This document shows positions 14,933-22,896 of a stretch of 36,422 nucleotides of DNA, piece after piece. Every line of letters starts with the position of its first letter. The stretch's first letter is position 1. Both the position numbers and the translations under genes were made by a program. The notes beneath the pieces were generated by a model that worked only from the letters and a program-made list of their open reading frames with translations, was not told where the DNA came from and made no database searches. The stretch comes from an uncultured Acidimicrobiales bacterium (GTDB taxonomy: Bacteria; Actinomycetota; Acidimicrobiia; Acidimicrobiales; Aldehydirespiratoraceae): positions 1 through 36,422 of the forward strand of contig CAJQPN010000047.1 in NCBI GenBank assembly GCA_905480195.1, in the 5' to 3' direction.

Positions 14933-17311
14933 ATGGCACTCGCTTCGGACTGGCCACCACCCTTCGAGGCGCTGCTCGAACAGTTGACCGCCGATGGTCG
15001 GCTGGTCCACATCGAACACCTTCCCGAGCAACCCGAACAGCACGGCGCGCTGAGCCGCTCGCTTCCTGAGTGGCTCGAATCCGACCTCGACCACCGCCCT
15101 CTGTGGCGCCATCAAGCCGAGGCCATTGATCTCATCCGGTCCGGCCGCAACGTCGTCATCGCCACCGGTACGGCATCGGGAAAGTCACGATGCTTCCAGC
15201 TACCGATCGCCGAGGCTGTGGCCGACCCGGTGAAACCGGCCACTGCGCTGCTCCTCTACCCCACCAAGGCCCTCGCCCATGATCAACTGCGGGCCTTCGA
15301 GGAGGCCGCGTACCCCCGGCTCGTCGCAGGTGCCTACGACGGCGACGCCAGCCCGGAAGAGAAGGCGGCCATTCGCGAAAACGCCAATGTCATCCTCACC
15401 AATCCCGAGATGCTTCACGGCGGACTGCTTCCCCGACACGAGAAGTGGGACACGTTCTTCATGCGCCTGCGGTACGTGGTCGTTGACGAGTTGCACGTGC
15501 TCCGCGGCGTCTTCGGTACCCACGTCGCCCACGTGCTGCGTCGGCTCCGCCGGATCTGTCGTCACTACGGGGCCGACCCGACCTTCGTGTTCACCTCGGC
15601 CACGATCGGGCGTCCTGAGCGCCTCGCCGAAGGGCTGTGCGGCGCTCCGGTCCATGCCGTCACCGACGACGGATCACCGAAGGGACCTCGTCGGTTTGCG
15701 CTTCTTGACCCACCGGTGATCGACGAGGTCAGCGGCGCCCGCTCCTCGACCAACAGCGAGGTGGCCACGGTCGCTGCTGCGCTCGTCGCGTCCGGCCACC
15801 GCACGATCACGTTCTGCCAAAGCCGAAAGGGCACCGAACTCATCGCCGCCGACATCAGCCGTCGACTTCCCGCACATCTCAAAAGCAGTGTCGTGTCGTA
15901 CCGCGCCGGTTACCTGGCCGACGAGCGCCGGTCGATCGAAGACGAGTTGACGACCGGCACGCTTCGGGGGGTGGTCGCCACATCGGCGCTTGAACTCGGC
16001 GTCGACATCGGGGATCTCGATGCCTGTGTGCTGAACGGTTTCCCCGGAACGATTGCCTCGATGTGGCAGCAAGCCGGCCGGGCCGGGCGTCGCCGGGATC
16101 CGAGTGTCACGGTGCTAGTCGCCGGTGACGACCAACTCGATCGCTACTTGATGCGCCATCCTCGCGACGTCTTCGAGCGTCCGCCCGAACCTGCCGTGAT
16201 CAACACGTCGAACCCATACATCCTCAGCCCACACCTCGCCTGCGCCGCCTACGAGCTTCCACTCTCCTGGGACGACCTACGTTTCTGGCCCGAGTCCGAA
16301 CTCCACGACGGCGTGCGCGACCTCGTTCGCCGCGACCAACTCCGGCTTCGGCGGCGACGACGCAACGGTCACGACGAGCCGTTTGCCCATTGGTGCGGGA
16401 CGGGCTTCCCTTCACGCGCGATCGGTCTGCGGAACGGCGCGTCCGGCGAGATCAAGATCATCGAGCACCACTCCGAACGGCTCATCGGTACGGTTGACGA
16501 ACTGCGAGCCCTCACCTCGGTGCACGACGGTGCCGTGTACCTCCACCGAGGGCAGTCGTTCGAAGTCGTCCGGCTCGATCTCGACGAAGGGCATGCGCGT
16601 GTCGTGGAGTCTGACAACACCACCTACACCCAGGCCCGAAGCGACACCGACATCGGAGTCACTGCAGTTCACGAGTCGAGACGGGTTGGCAACGCCACGC
16701 TGTTCCTGGGCGAGGTCGAGGTGCTCACCAGGGTCAAGGGCTACCAGCTCAGGGACGTGTTCTCACGCAAGATCCTCGCAACCGAATCCCTCGACCTGCC
16801 CGATCAGCGGCTCCACACCCGAGCGTTCTGGTACGTGGTCGACCCGACCGTCGTCGATGCAGTCGTGGCGGCCGGCCGCGACCCAGCCGGCACGCTGCAC
16901 GCCGCCGAACACGCAGCAATCGGCATGTTGCCGCTGTTCACCATCTGTGATCGATGGGACGTTGGCGGCGTGTCGACCGTTCATCATGGTGACACCGGGG
17001 GGCCCACGGTGTTCATCTACGACGGCTATCCCGGTGGTTCCGGCATCGCCGAGCTCGGCTGGGAGGCCGGAGCCGAACACCTCGAAGCAACGCTGGAAGC
17101 GATCCGGAGTTGCCCTTGCCTCGAGGGATGTCCTTCGTGTGTCCAATCGCCGAAGTGCGGCAACGGCAACGAACCTCTCGACAAATCCGGTGCCGTGATG
17201 CTGCTCGGTCACATCGTGGGCGCGGAACCGGCACGCTCGCCCACAACGGCTGACACCGAGCAAACTCCGAAACCCGCGATCGAAACAGCCGACGGCAGAC
17301 TGCCCGGGTGA
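14933..17311 (+). CDS. DEAD/DEAH-box helicase of the MrfA/Hrq1 type with C-terminal zinc (DUF1998/MZB) module
   Basis: The 792 residues hold two RecA-like domains. Domain 1 has PLWRHQAEAIDLIRSGRNVV, the Walker A VIATGTASGKSRCFQLP and VVDELHVLRG (DExH as DELH). Domain 2 has SYRAGYLADERRSIEDEL, VVATSALELGVDIGDLDACV and QQAGRAGRRRD (motif VI). The last part includes RSCPCLEGCPSCVQSPKCG, the four-cysteine zinc site that defines the MZB module of MrfA and Hrq1. In that family the enzyme translocates on DNA and participates in repair of crosslinks or mitomycin damage. That function is inferred. Its stop overlaps the GTG of the next gene. Confidence 0.92.
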   Translation: MALASDWPPPFEALLEQLTADGRLVHIEHLPEQPEQHGALSRSLPEWLESDLDHRPLWRHQAEAIDLIRSGRNVVIATGTASGKSRCFQLPIAEAVADPVKPATALLLYPTKALAHDQLRAFEEAAYPRLVAGAYDGDASPEEKAAIRENANVILTNPEMLHGGLLPRHEKWDTFFMRLRYVVVDELHVLRGVFGTHVAHVLRRLRRICRHYGADPTFVFTSATIGRPERLAEGLCGAPVHAVTDDGSPKGPRRFALLDPPVIDEVSGARSSTNSEVATVAAALVASGHRTITFCQSRKGTELIAADISRRLPAHLKSSVVSYRAGYLADERRSIEDELTTGTLRGVVATSALELGVDIGDLDACVLNGFPGTIASMWQQAGRAGRRRDPSVTVLVAGDDQLDRYLMRHPRDVFERPPEPAVINTSNPYILSPHLACAAYELPLSWDDLRFWPESELHDGVRDLVRRDQLRLRRRRRNGHDEPFAHWCGTGFPSRAIGLRNGASGEIKIIEHHSERLIGTVDELRALTSVHDGAVYLHRGQSFEVVRLDLDEGHARVVESDNTTYTQARSDTDIGVTAVHESRRVGNATLFLGEVEVLTRVKGYQLRDVFSRKILATESLDLPDQRLHTRAFWYVVDPTVVDAVVAAGRDPAGTLHAAEHAAIGMLPLFTICDRWDVGGVSTVHHGDTGGPTVFIYDGYPGGSGIAELGWEAGAEHLEATLEAIRSCPCLEGCPSCVQSPKCGNGNEPLDKSGAVMLLGHIVGAEPARSPTTADTEQTPKPAIETADGRLPG

Positions 17312-18177
17312 GTTCACTCGTCGTCACCCACCAAAGCACGGTTGACCCCGACCAGATCGACGATCTGGGACACATGAACGTGCGGTACTACGGCATGAAC
17401 GCCAGTGCAGCTACGCAGGCAATCTGTGAGCGACTGGGGCTCCCCCGGCCAACGATCCTGAGTACCTACACACGCCATCACCACGAACAGATGGAAGGCA
17501 ACGAACTCGAGGTCCGCAGCGCCATCATTCCCGGTGGAAGTCGCCTGCGGATCTACCACGAGCTACGAAACCGAGGCGACGATGACCTCGCTGCGACCTT
17601 CGTCCACGAGCTGGAGCATCCAGCGATCGATGCACCGATGTTCGAAGTGCCGCACTACGGAGCGCCCCGGAGTCTCGATCTTGACACTGACGCGCTGGCC
17701 ACTGCGCCGTCGCTCACCCAGGTCCGCGACCTCGGATTAGCCAACCGCAAGCCGCGGCTGATCGACCTCGATGACACCCTGGGTGCAGACACGGTCCCTG
17801 CGACCAACTACGGAAGTGTGCTGTGGGGCGGCGAGCGCATGGAAAACGAAGCGTCATGGGTTCGGGTCCTACCCGATGGCACCCGTTACGCCTTCGTCGT
17901 GATGGAACAGCGGGTCTGGTTCCGGCACACTCCCGTTGCGCTGGGCACGCCGGTGCAAACCTTCCGAGCGTCGCTTGAAGCCGGCGAGAAGATCGGACGA
18001 GACATCGCTTGGAGCTTCAACACCGAGACGGGAGAGCCGATCGTCGCCTCCGAGACGATCGATCTCTGTTTCAACCTCACCGAACGTCGATCGATGGCAC
18101 TCCCTGCGGAGATACGAGCGCAGGAAGATGGTGGGTACCACCCCGAATTCGCTCCCGGTCTCAAGGCGGTGCGTTGA
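17308..18177 (+). CDS. Double-hotdog acyl-CoA thioesterase-like protein
   Basis: The 289 residues start GTG SSLVVTHQSTVDPDQIDDLGH, then MNVRYYGMNASAATQAIC. The DxLGHMNVRYY element is the 4-hydroxybenzoyl-CoA thioesterase-type hotdog motif. A second, weaker hotdog (residues about 160-289, including GERMENEASWVRVLPDG and FRASLEAGEKIGRDIAW) follows, so the protein is probably a tandem hotdog. The reaction would be acyl-CoA thioester hydrolysis or a related one; the substrate is unknown. It overlaps the helicase gene (GTGA), an arrangement that implies co-expression but no obvious shared pathway. It is convergent with TadE, with its stop adjacent. Confidence 0.8.
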   Translation: MSSLVVTHQSTVDPDQIDDLGHMNVRYYGMNASAATQAICERLGLPRPTILSTYTRHHHEQMEGNELEVRSAIIPGGSRLRIYHELRNRGDDDLAATFVHELEHPAIDAPMFEVPHYGAPRSLDLDTDALATAPSLTQVRDLGLANRKPRLIDLDDTLGADTVPATNYGSVLWGGERMENEASWVRVLPDGTRYAFVVMEQRVWFRHTPVALGTPVQTFRASLEAGEKIGRDIAWSFNTETGEPIVASETIDLCFNLTERRSMALPAEIRAQEDGGYHPEFAPGLKAVR

Positions 18178-18585
18178 TCACTCGAGCCGCATCGAGGCAG
18201 TAGCCGTGAGGGGTACCGAACCGAGAAAGACACCGACCAGCGGCACATCGGTCGCCGCAGAATAGTGGGCTCGGAGGTGGACCCGACCTCCCGACCGTTC
18301 CACGGTCACCTGAAGACGACTCGGCCTGAGTCCCCCTGCAGAAGCAGCAGCCTGCTCGACGGCTTCGTCGGTGCCGCCCACCGCAGCGACGCGAACCCCC
18401 TCACGGGCGGCGTGGGTGACCATCACACGCGCGTGGACGACTAGCCCTACCTGCACCACTGCGAGCGCGATGACCGCGATCAGAGGCAAGACGAGCGCGA
18501 CCTCGACAGTCGCCTGTCCGTGACTGGAGCCACCCGGCCGGCCGGGGCCCACGGCACAGCCGCAGGCCCCAAACCGATGGGTCAC
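18178..18585 (-). CDS. TadE-like pilus assembly protein (pseudopilin)
   Basis: The start is GTG at 18585, giving 135 residues. The N-terminus has SSHGQATVEVALVLPLIAVI, in which Gly23 precedes the cleavage site and Glu28 is the +5 glutamate, then a hydrophobic helix (VLPLIAVIALAVVQVGLVVH). This is the class III prepilin/pseudopilin signal found in Tad TadE/TadF proteins. The remaining about 80 residues, HAAREGVRVAAVGGTDEAVE onward, form a small extracytoplasmic domain ending in PLTATASMRLE. It starts in a GTGA overlap with the pilin gene stop. The last gene of the tad cluster here; no second TadE/TadF is present before 18177. Confidence 0.85.
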   Translation of the reverse strand: MTHRFGACGCAVGPGRPGGSSHGQATVEVALVLPLIAVIALAVVQVGLVVHARVMVTHAAREGVRVAAVGGTDEAVEQAAASAGGLRPSRLQVTVERSGGRVHLRAHYSAATDVPLVGVFLGSVPLTATASMRLE

Positions 18586-18797
18586 GCGACCCGGCCGGCG
18601 ACGGCGCTCACGACCCGGTCGAGCAGGTCGCTCACCGCTGACGTACTCGAAGCCCAGCCGATCACCAAAAGCGCCATCGCAGCCGCTCCGAGGATCACTA
18701 GGGCGTACTCGGCGGTGGCCTGGCCCCGGTCGTTGTGCGACGCAAAGGGAGGCAGCAGGGGCACGCGTTGGCGTGCGGCGCCGAACTCGAGGGACAT
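18582..18797 (-). CDS. DUF4244-type Flp pilin-like protein
   Basis: The 71-residue protein has a polar leader then HNDRGQATAEYALVILGAAA. Gly25 with +5 glutamate (Glu30) is a class III prepilin cleavage motif, followed by a hydrophobic helix LGAAAMALLVIGWASS and a short tail SAVSDLLDRVVSAVAGRVA. It would be the structural pilin of the Tad system. A good Shine-Dalgarno AAGGAG precedes the ATG at 18797. Most genes of the tad operon overlap, but a 66-base gap separates the tadC stop from this gene, so it may have its own promoter, as is usual for pilin genes. It resembles the DUF4244 group seen in actinobacterial tad loci. Confidence 0.87.
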   Translation of the reverse strand: MSLEFGAARQRVPLLPPFASHNDRGQATAEYALVILGAAAMALLVIGWASSTSAVSDLLDRVVSAVAGRVA

Positions 18798-18863
18798 GGT
18801 CTTCTCCTTCTCGCCGGTTGCCCGGCATCGTGTTCAGAGCGGGGGAGTCGAGAAAACAGGTCG

Positions 18864-19628
18864 TCATGTCGCGAACGCGAGGTCACCGAGCGTTCCGGCG
18901 AGTAGTGGCACGACCGTCAACACCACGAATGCCGGCAGTACGCAGCACACCAGCGGCACCAGCAACGTGACTGGGAGCCGACGAGCCCGGCGCTCCAAAT
19001 CGCGTCGCTGCGCTCGCCGCACCGCGTCGGCTGCGCGTTCGAGTCCTGCTGCGAGCGGTGCACCGTCGCGCTCGGAAGCGATGAGGATCGTGACCAGCTC
19101 ACGGCCCGATGTTCCGATCTGGTCGCCGTACCGCTGGAGGGACACTGCAAAGCTCTCGCCACGCTGAACTCGATCGAGCAACGCGTCGACGAGTGCTCGA
19201 TGTTCGCGAGGCAGCCTTGGAGCCACCGCTGCGAACGCAAGGCGGAGCGAGAGCCCTCCTGCGATTGCGAGCGCAAGCAGATCCACGAGCTGCGCCATAC
19301 CCCGGTCGATCGCCGATCGGTGACGAACACGATCGGCTCGGGTCCGGGCGATGCCGGCTGCACCAACAACCAAGAGTGGCATGGGTGCAAATGCGGGAAC
19401 CCACACACCGACGACGAGACCGAGGATTGCCGCCAAACCGAGGGAACGATCCGCCATGGCACCTAGCGAGGGAAGCCATCCCGCGGCGCGCCTACGGATT
19501 GAGGAGCCGAGTCGGGACACCGGAGCCCAGCCCGGGGTCCGCTGCCGGACACGACGGGGTGGACGATCAAGGAGCGAGATACCTACCAATCCGAAGATGC
19601 TCAACAGTGATCCGACGACGAGGGTCAT
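18864..19628 (-). CDS. TadC-like type II secretion F-family protein
   Basis: The 254-residue membrane protein has an N-terminal helix (TLVVGSLLSIFGLVGISLLD), a central T2SS-F cytoplasmic region DRGMAQLVDLLALAIAGGLS ... RYGDQIGTSGRELVTILIAS, and a C-terminal hydrophobic hairpin LLVPLVCCVLPAFVVLTVVP. TadC forms part of the inner-membrane platform of the Tad pilus. ATG 19628 overlaps the tadB stop (ATGA), which fixes the start; an in-frame ATG at 19703 would extend into tadB. The GxxxLRxAF-type element in SLRLAFAAVAPRLPREHRAL is typical. Confidence 0.88.
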   Translation of the reverse strand: MTLVVGSLLSIFGLVGISLLDRPPRRVRQRTPGWAPVSRLGSSIRRRAAGWLPSLGAMADRSLGLAAILGLVVGVWVPAFAPMPLLVVGAAGIARTRADRVRHRSAIDRGMAQLVDLLALAIAGGLSLRLAFAAVAPRLPREHRALVDALLDRVQRGESFAVSLQRYGDQIGTSGRELVTILIASERDGAPLAAGLERAADAVRRAQRRDLERRARRLPVTLLVPLVCCVLPAFVVLTVVPLLAGTLGDLAFAT

Positions 19629-20317
19629 GGCGCAACCCGGGCCACGAGCCGTTGCATCCACCAAAAGCCGGCCGCATCGAGGCCGAGGCCGACGATCAGA
19701 CATGCGAGACCCGATACAGACCCGAAGAGAAACGACATCGCAGACGGCTCTGCGAAGGCAAGCAGAAGGCCGAAGCCGACCGGTGCAGCTCCGACCATGA
19801 CGGCCGAAGCTCGGCTCTGTGCCGTCAGCGCGCTCACTTCAGCCGAAAGCTCACTCCGCGCTCGGATGCTCGCCGCAGCGCGATCGAGCGCATCGGCCAC
19901 AGCGGTCCCGGTCTCGGTTCCCAGGTGGAACACGCCTGCGATGACCGAGGCATCCTCGTCGTCGAAACGGGCGACCCACCAGTCGACCGCCGACGCAAGA
20001 CCAGACCCGTGACGCAGTCGTTCAACCAACGCCGGGACGTCGAGTGCAGGATCGGCGGTGAGTGCGACATGCTCGAACGCGAACACGATCGTGACCCCCG
20101 ATCGAAGCTCACGAGCCAGCAACTCGAGAGCCAGTGGGAGTGCTTCGCGGCGGGTGCGCAGCAGCCGACGCCGGCCGAGCAGTTCTCGGAGCCGGCCAGC
20201 GCGAGCGGTAGTGGACGCGCTCGAAACGCCGGGTTCGCTGGTGCGACGAGGGCCACGGGTCGAGGGGAGACCGGCTGCACACAGGGCGGTGAAGACGAGC
20301 AGCACCTCAGCTCGCAC
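19625..20317 (-). CDS. TadB-like type II secretion F-family protein
   Basis: GTG at 20317 gives 230 residues starting VRAEVLLVFTALCAAGLPST. The central LPLALELLARELRSGVTIVF and STRVP-less T2SS-F segment, then DALDRAAASIRARSELSAEV SALTAQSRASAVMVGAAPVG, and terminal hydrophobic helices, match TadB, the partner of TadC in the pilus platform. The start overlaps the end of tadA by 11 bases. The family is usually 280-320 residues, so this TadB lacks part of the N-terminal membrane region. The longer reading from 20470 is Arg/Ser-rich and lies in tadA, so it is not preferred. Confidence 0.83.
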   Translation of the reverse strand: MRAEVLLVFTALCAAGLPSTRGPRRTSEPGVSSASTTARAGRLRELLGRRRLLRTRREALPLALELLARELRSGVTIVFAFEHVALTADPALDVPALVERLRHGSGLASAVDWWVARFDDEDASVIAGVFHLGTETGTAVADALDRAAASIRARSELSAEVSALTAQSRASAVMVGAAPVGFGLLLAFAEPSAMSFLFGSVSGLACLIVGLGLDAAGFWWMQRLVARVAP

Positions 20318-21362
20318 CGTGGGACCACCGCTCGTGCAGGCAGTCATCGACGACTTCCGCGATCGACGTGACCTTGCGCCTCCCGTCCGATCCGCGCTCG
20401 ACATGGACAACCACATCGATCGCCGACCAGAGCTGCGAGCGAACGGCCTCGAGCGGAAGCCCTTCGCCACCCATCAGCGCCAGCCCCTCAAGCCTTCGGA
20501 ACGCATCGATCGGCGAGTTCGCATGAACGGTGGACAGACAGCCCCGGTGACCCGTATTGAGGGCGTGCATCAGATCGAACGCTTCGTTGCCGCGTACCTC
20601 ACCGACGATCAGCCGGTCGGGCCGCATACGCAAGGCGTTCCGAACGAGATCACGAATCGTGAGAAGACCAACCCCTTCGGCTGTTTCGGGCCGACTCTCA
20701 AGGCGGACGACATGAGGGTGGCGAAGCTGTAGTTCAGCTGCGTCCTCGACCGTCACAAGTCGTTCGTTCTCACAGATATCGGCTGCAATCGCATTGAGCA
20801 GCGTGGTCTTGCCGGACCCGGTACCACCGCTGACGATCACCGACCGTCGCGCAGCGATCGCATCGCGGACGATCGCTGCGCCGACCCCATCGACGAAGGC
20901 CCCGAGCTCGACCTTGCGGAGCACGAAACGGCGAATCGTCACGTAGGGCCCATCGAGAGCGACCGGCGGGATCACGACATGGACCCGGCTCCCGTCACCG
21001 AGGCGACCATCAACACACGGCGAGCGTTGGTCGACACGGCGCCCGCTCGGCGTGACGAGCCGCTCGACCAATCGGTCGATCTCGGTGCGGTCGAGTTCGA
21101 CCTGGGTCGACTCGATCCGGCCATGACGCTCGATCCAGATCGGACCCGGGCCATTGATCATGACCTCACTGATCGTCGGGTCGGCGAAGAACGGATCGAG
21201 TGCACCGAGTCCACTGCGTCGGGCCTCTACCTGCCGGACGATGTCGGCGCGTTGGTCGATGGGCACCAAGGGGGCAAGGTTGACGAGCAGGTCTGCCGGG
21301 TCGGCATCAGGCTGGTCGAGCAGGAGCCGGTGGACCTCGTCGATCAGATCGGCCTCGGTCAT
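20307..21362 (-). CDS. TadA/CpaF-type ATPase of the Tad/Flp pilus
   Basis: The 351-residue secretion ATPase powers pilus assembly. It has the N-terminal DPFFADPTISEVMINGPGPI domain of CpaF proteins, SVIVSGGTGSGKTTLLNAIA as Walker A (residue about 175), VTVEDAAELQLRHPHVVRLE (Asp box), ALRMRPDRLIVGEVRGNEAF as Walker B and MHALNTGHRGCLSTVHANSP as the His box. All catalytic elements are present. The ATG overlaps the stop of the CpaE-like gene (ATGA). The length is short for CpaF, whose family is often 420-480 residues, because only a small N-terminal domain is present. Confidence 0.94.
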   Translation of the reverse strand: MTEADLIDEVHRLLLDQPDADPADLLVNLAPLVPIDQRADIVRQVEARRSGLGALDPFFADPTISEVMINGPGPIWIERHGRIESTQVELDRTEIDRLVERLVTPSGRRVDQRSPCVDGRLGDGSRVHVVIPPVALDGPYVTIRRFVLRKVELGAFVDGVGAAIVRDAIAARRSVIVSGGTGSGKTTLLNAIAADICENERLVTVEDAAELQLRHPHVVRLESRPETAEGVGLLTIRDLVRNALRMRPDRLIVGEVRGNEAFDLMHALNTGHRGCLSTVHANSPIDAFRRLEGLALMGGEGLPLEAVRSQLWSAIDVVVHVERGSDGRRKVTSIAEVVDDCLHERWSHGAS

Positions 21363-21985
21363 GACGGCACCGTCAGGGACCTGAGTGATCGGGGAAGTCT
21401 TGCGGCCAAGAGCCCCGCGTCAACGGCACGTGCGACCGCAGGGTCCGCCGACAGGCGGATCCAAGGGGCGACTCCAACTGCGGCGCCGATATCAGACGGC
21501 CGCAGCGCTCGGCCCGGTTCGTCGATGACGACCAGGCGGGTCGATGGGTCGACGACCCCCGCTCGGCGGGCTGCGAGGTAGCAGGTGCGAAGTACGAGTA
21601 CCGACCGGTGCCCGAGTGGCGCCCACGACGAGTCGCGGGCGACACCGGCATCGACAACAACACAACGGCCCCCGGCCGTGATCAGCCCGCCGAAGACACG
21701 CAGTCGATCGGTGGCTCCGAGTTCACCTCGCGGCAGGAGGTGAAGCCGCTCTGCCACGGGGACTTCGAGGACAGCCAACGCATCGATCGGGACGTCGTCA
21801 CCGGCACCGAGCCAATCACCGACGCCTTCGCGAGATCCAACATCGATCCCGAGGATCGCTGGCTGATCGCCGGCCAGATCGACCAGCAAGGTGTCGGCGC
21901 CATCGGCTGCTGCTCGTAGAGCGAGCGCAGCCGCAACGACCGACGTTCCCACGCCGCCCTTGGGCGACCAACATACGACAAGCAC
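21359..21985 (-). CDS. CpaE/MinD-like ATPase of the Tad pilus locus
   Basis: The deviant Walker A is in VVCWSPKGGVGTSVVAAALA, followed by LLVDLAGDQPAILGIDVGSR (switch I/Walker B region) and a CVVVDAGVARDSS segment. It belongs to the ParA/MinD superfamily, and CpaE-like proteins localise or regulate Tad pilus assembly. GTG 21985 is chosen because GGGAG (21992-21996) lies six bases upstream, which makes the protein 208 residues beginning VLVVCWSPKGG. Longer readings from 22006 or 22066 lack a Shine-Dalgarno. The receiver domain of Caulobacter CpaE is absent. It is divergent from the HAD gene and first gene of the tad operon. Confidence 0.87.
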   Translation of the reverse strand: MLVVCWSPKGGVGTSVVAAALALRAAADGADTLLVDLAGDQPAILGIDVGSREGVGDWLGAGDDVPIDALAVLEVPVAERLHLLPRGELGATDRLRVFGGLITAGGRCVVVDAGVARDSSWAPLGHRSVLVLRTCYLAARRAGVVDPSTRLVVIDEPGRALRPSDIGAAVGVAPWIRLSADPAVARAVDAGLLAARLPRSLRSLTVPS

Positions 21986-21991
21986 GACACG

Positions 21992-21996
21992 CTCCC
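21992..21996 (-). promoter_or_regulatory. Shine-Dalgarno GGGAG deciding the CpaE-like start
   Basis: GGGAG on the minus strand is separated by 6 bases from the GTG at 21985. Of the GTG candidates at 22066, 22006 and 21985, only the last has a ribosome-binding site in the right place. Confidence 0.6.
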
Positions 21997-22092
21997 GCAG
22001 AGACACTCGACGGGGAAGTCGGCGGCGCGGCGCCTGATCACTGGCGGGCTGACCGTCCCTCGACACTACGGAGAGGCACCTACGATGCCAAC

Positions 22093-22896
22093 GTGGCGGC
22101 AGCGGCATTCTTCGATCTCGACAAGACAGTGATCGCGAAGGCGGCGATGCTTGCGTTCGGACCTCGGCTCCATCAAGAGGGCATGCTCAACCGGCGTCTC
22201 GTCGCACGGGCCCTGTGGGGGCAGATGGTGTTCCGTTACCTCGGCGCCGACGAAGGTCGCATGGAGAAGATGCGAGAGACCGCCCTGAAGGTCGCCGCCG
22301 GATGGGAGAAGCAGCGCATCGCAGAACTCGTCGATTCGGCACTCACCGAGATCATCGATCCCCTTGTGTACACCGAAGCCATCGAGCTGATCGACTCCCA
22401 TCACGAAGCGGGTCGTCGGGTCTACCTCGTCTCGGCGTCGCCGGAAGAAATCGTGTTACCGCTCGCACGCCACCTCGGTGTCGACGACGCGATCGCCACG
22501 CGTGCCCGGATCGATGCCACCGGCCGTTACACCGGCGAGGTCGAGTTCTACTCGGCAGGCGAGAACAAGGTCGCTGCGATCAACGACGAGGCCAAGAAAT
22601 TCGATCTCGACCTCAAGCAGTCGTTTGCGTACTCCGACTCGATCACCGATCTTCCGATGCTCGAAGCAGTCGGTCACCCGGTAGCGGTCAACCCTGACAG
22701 GGCCTTGCTTCGCGAAGCGACGGAACGAGGCTGGGAGATTCGGGTGTTCGACAACCCGCAACTGCTCCTCGAGGGCCGCACGGTCCGAGTGCCACACCCC
22801 GGAACGGTCGGTGCGATCGGTGCGGCAGCTGCGCTCGGTGCGGCCTACTGGTGGAAGAGCCGCAAGCCGGTGCCGCCGCGTTGGTGGGAGCGTTGA
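22093..22896 (+). CDS. HAD-IB family hydrolase (SerB-like phosphatase)
   Basis: The 267 residues begin AAAAFFDLDKTVIAK, the DxDxT motif of haloacid dehalogenase phosphatases. The rest of the motifs are VYLVSASPEEIV (motif II), KVAAINDEAKKFDLD (motif III Lys) and YSDSITDLPMLEAVGHPVAV (motif IV aspartates). This is the HAD-IB group of phosphoserine-phosphatase-like enzymes, often acting on small phosphomonoesters or lysophosphatidic acid-type substrates; the substrate here is unknown. A C-terminal AIGAAAALGAAYWWKSRKP segment is hydrophobic and may anchor the protein. The start is the GTG 22093, the only start that keeps the DxDxT motif. Its stop overlaps the next ATG. Confidence 0.88.
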   Translation: MAAAAFFDLDKTVIAKAAMLAFGPRLHQEGMLNRRLVARALWGQMVFRYLGADEGRMEKMRETALKVAAGWEKQRIAELVDSALTEIIDPLVYTEAIELIDSHHEAGRRVYLVSASPEEIVLPLARHLGVDDAIATRARIDATGRYTGEVEFYSAGENKVAAINDEAKKFDLDLKQSFAYSDSITDLPMLEAVGHPVAVNPDRALLREATERGWEIRVFDNPQLLLEGRTVRVPHPGTVGAIGAAAALGAAYWWKSRKPVPPRWWER

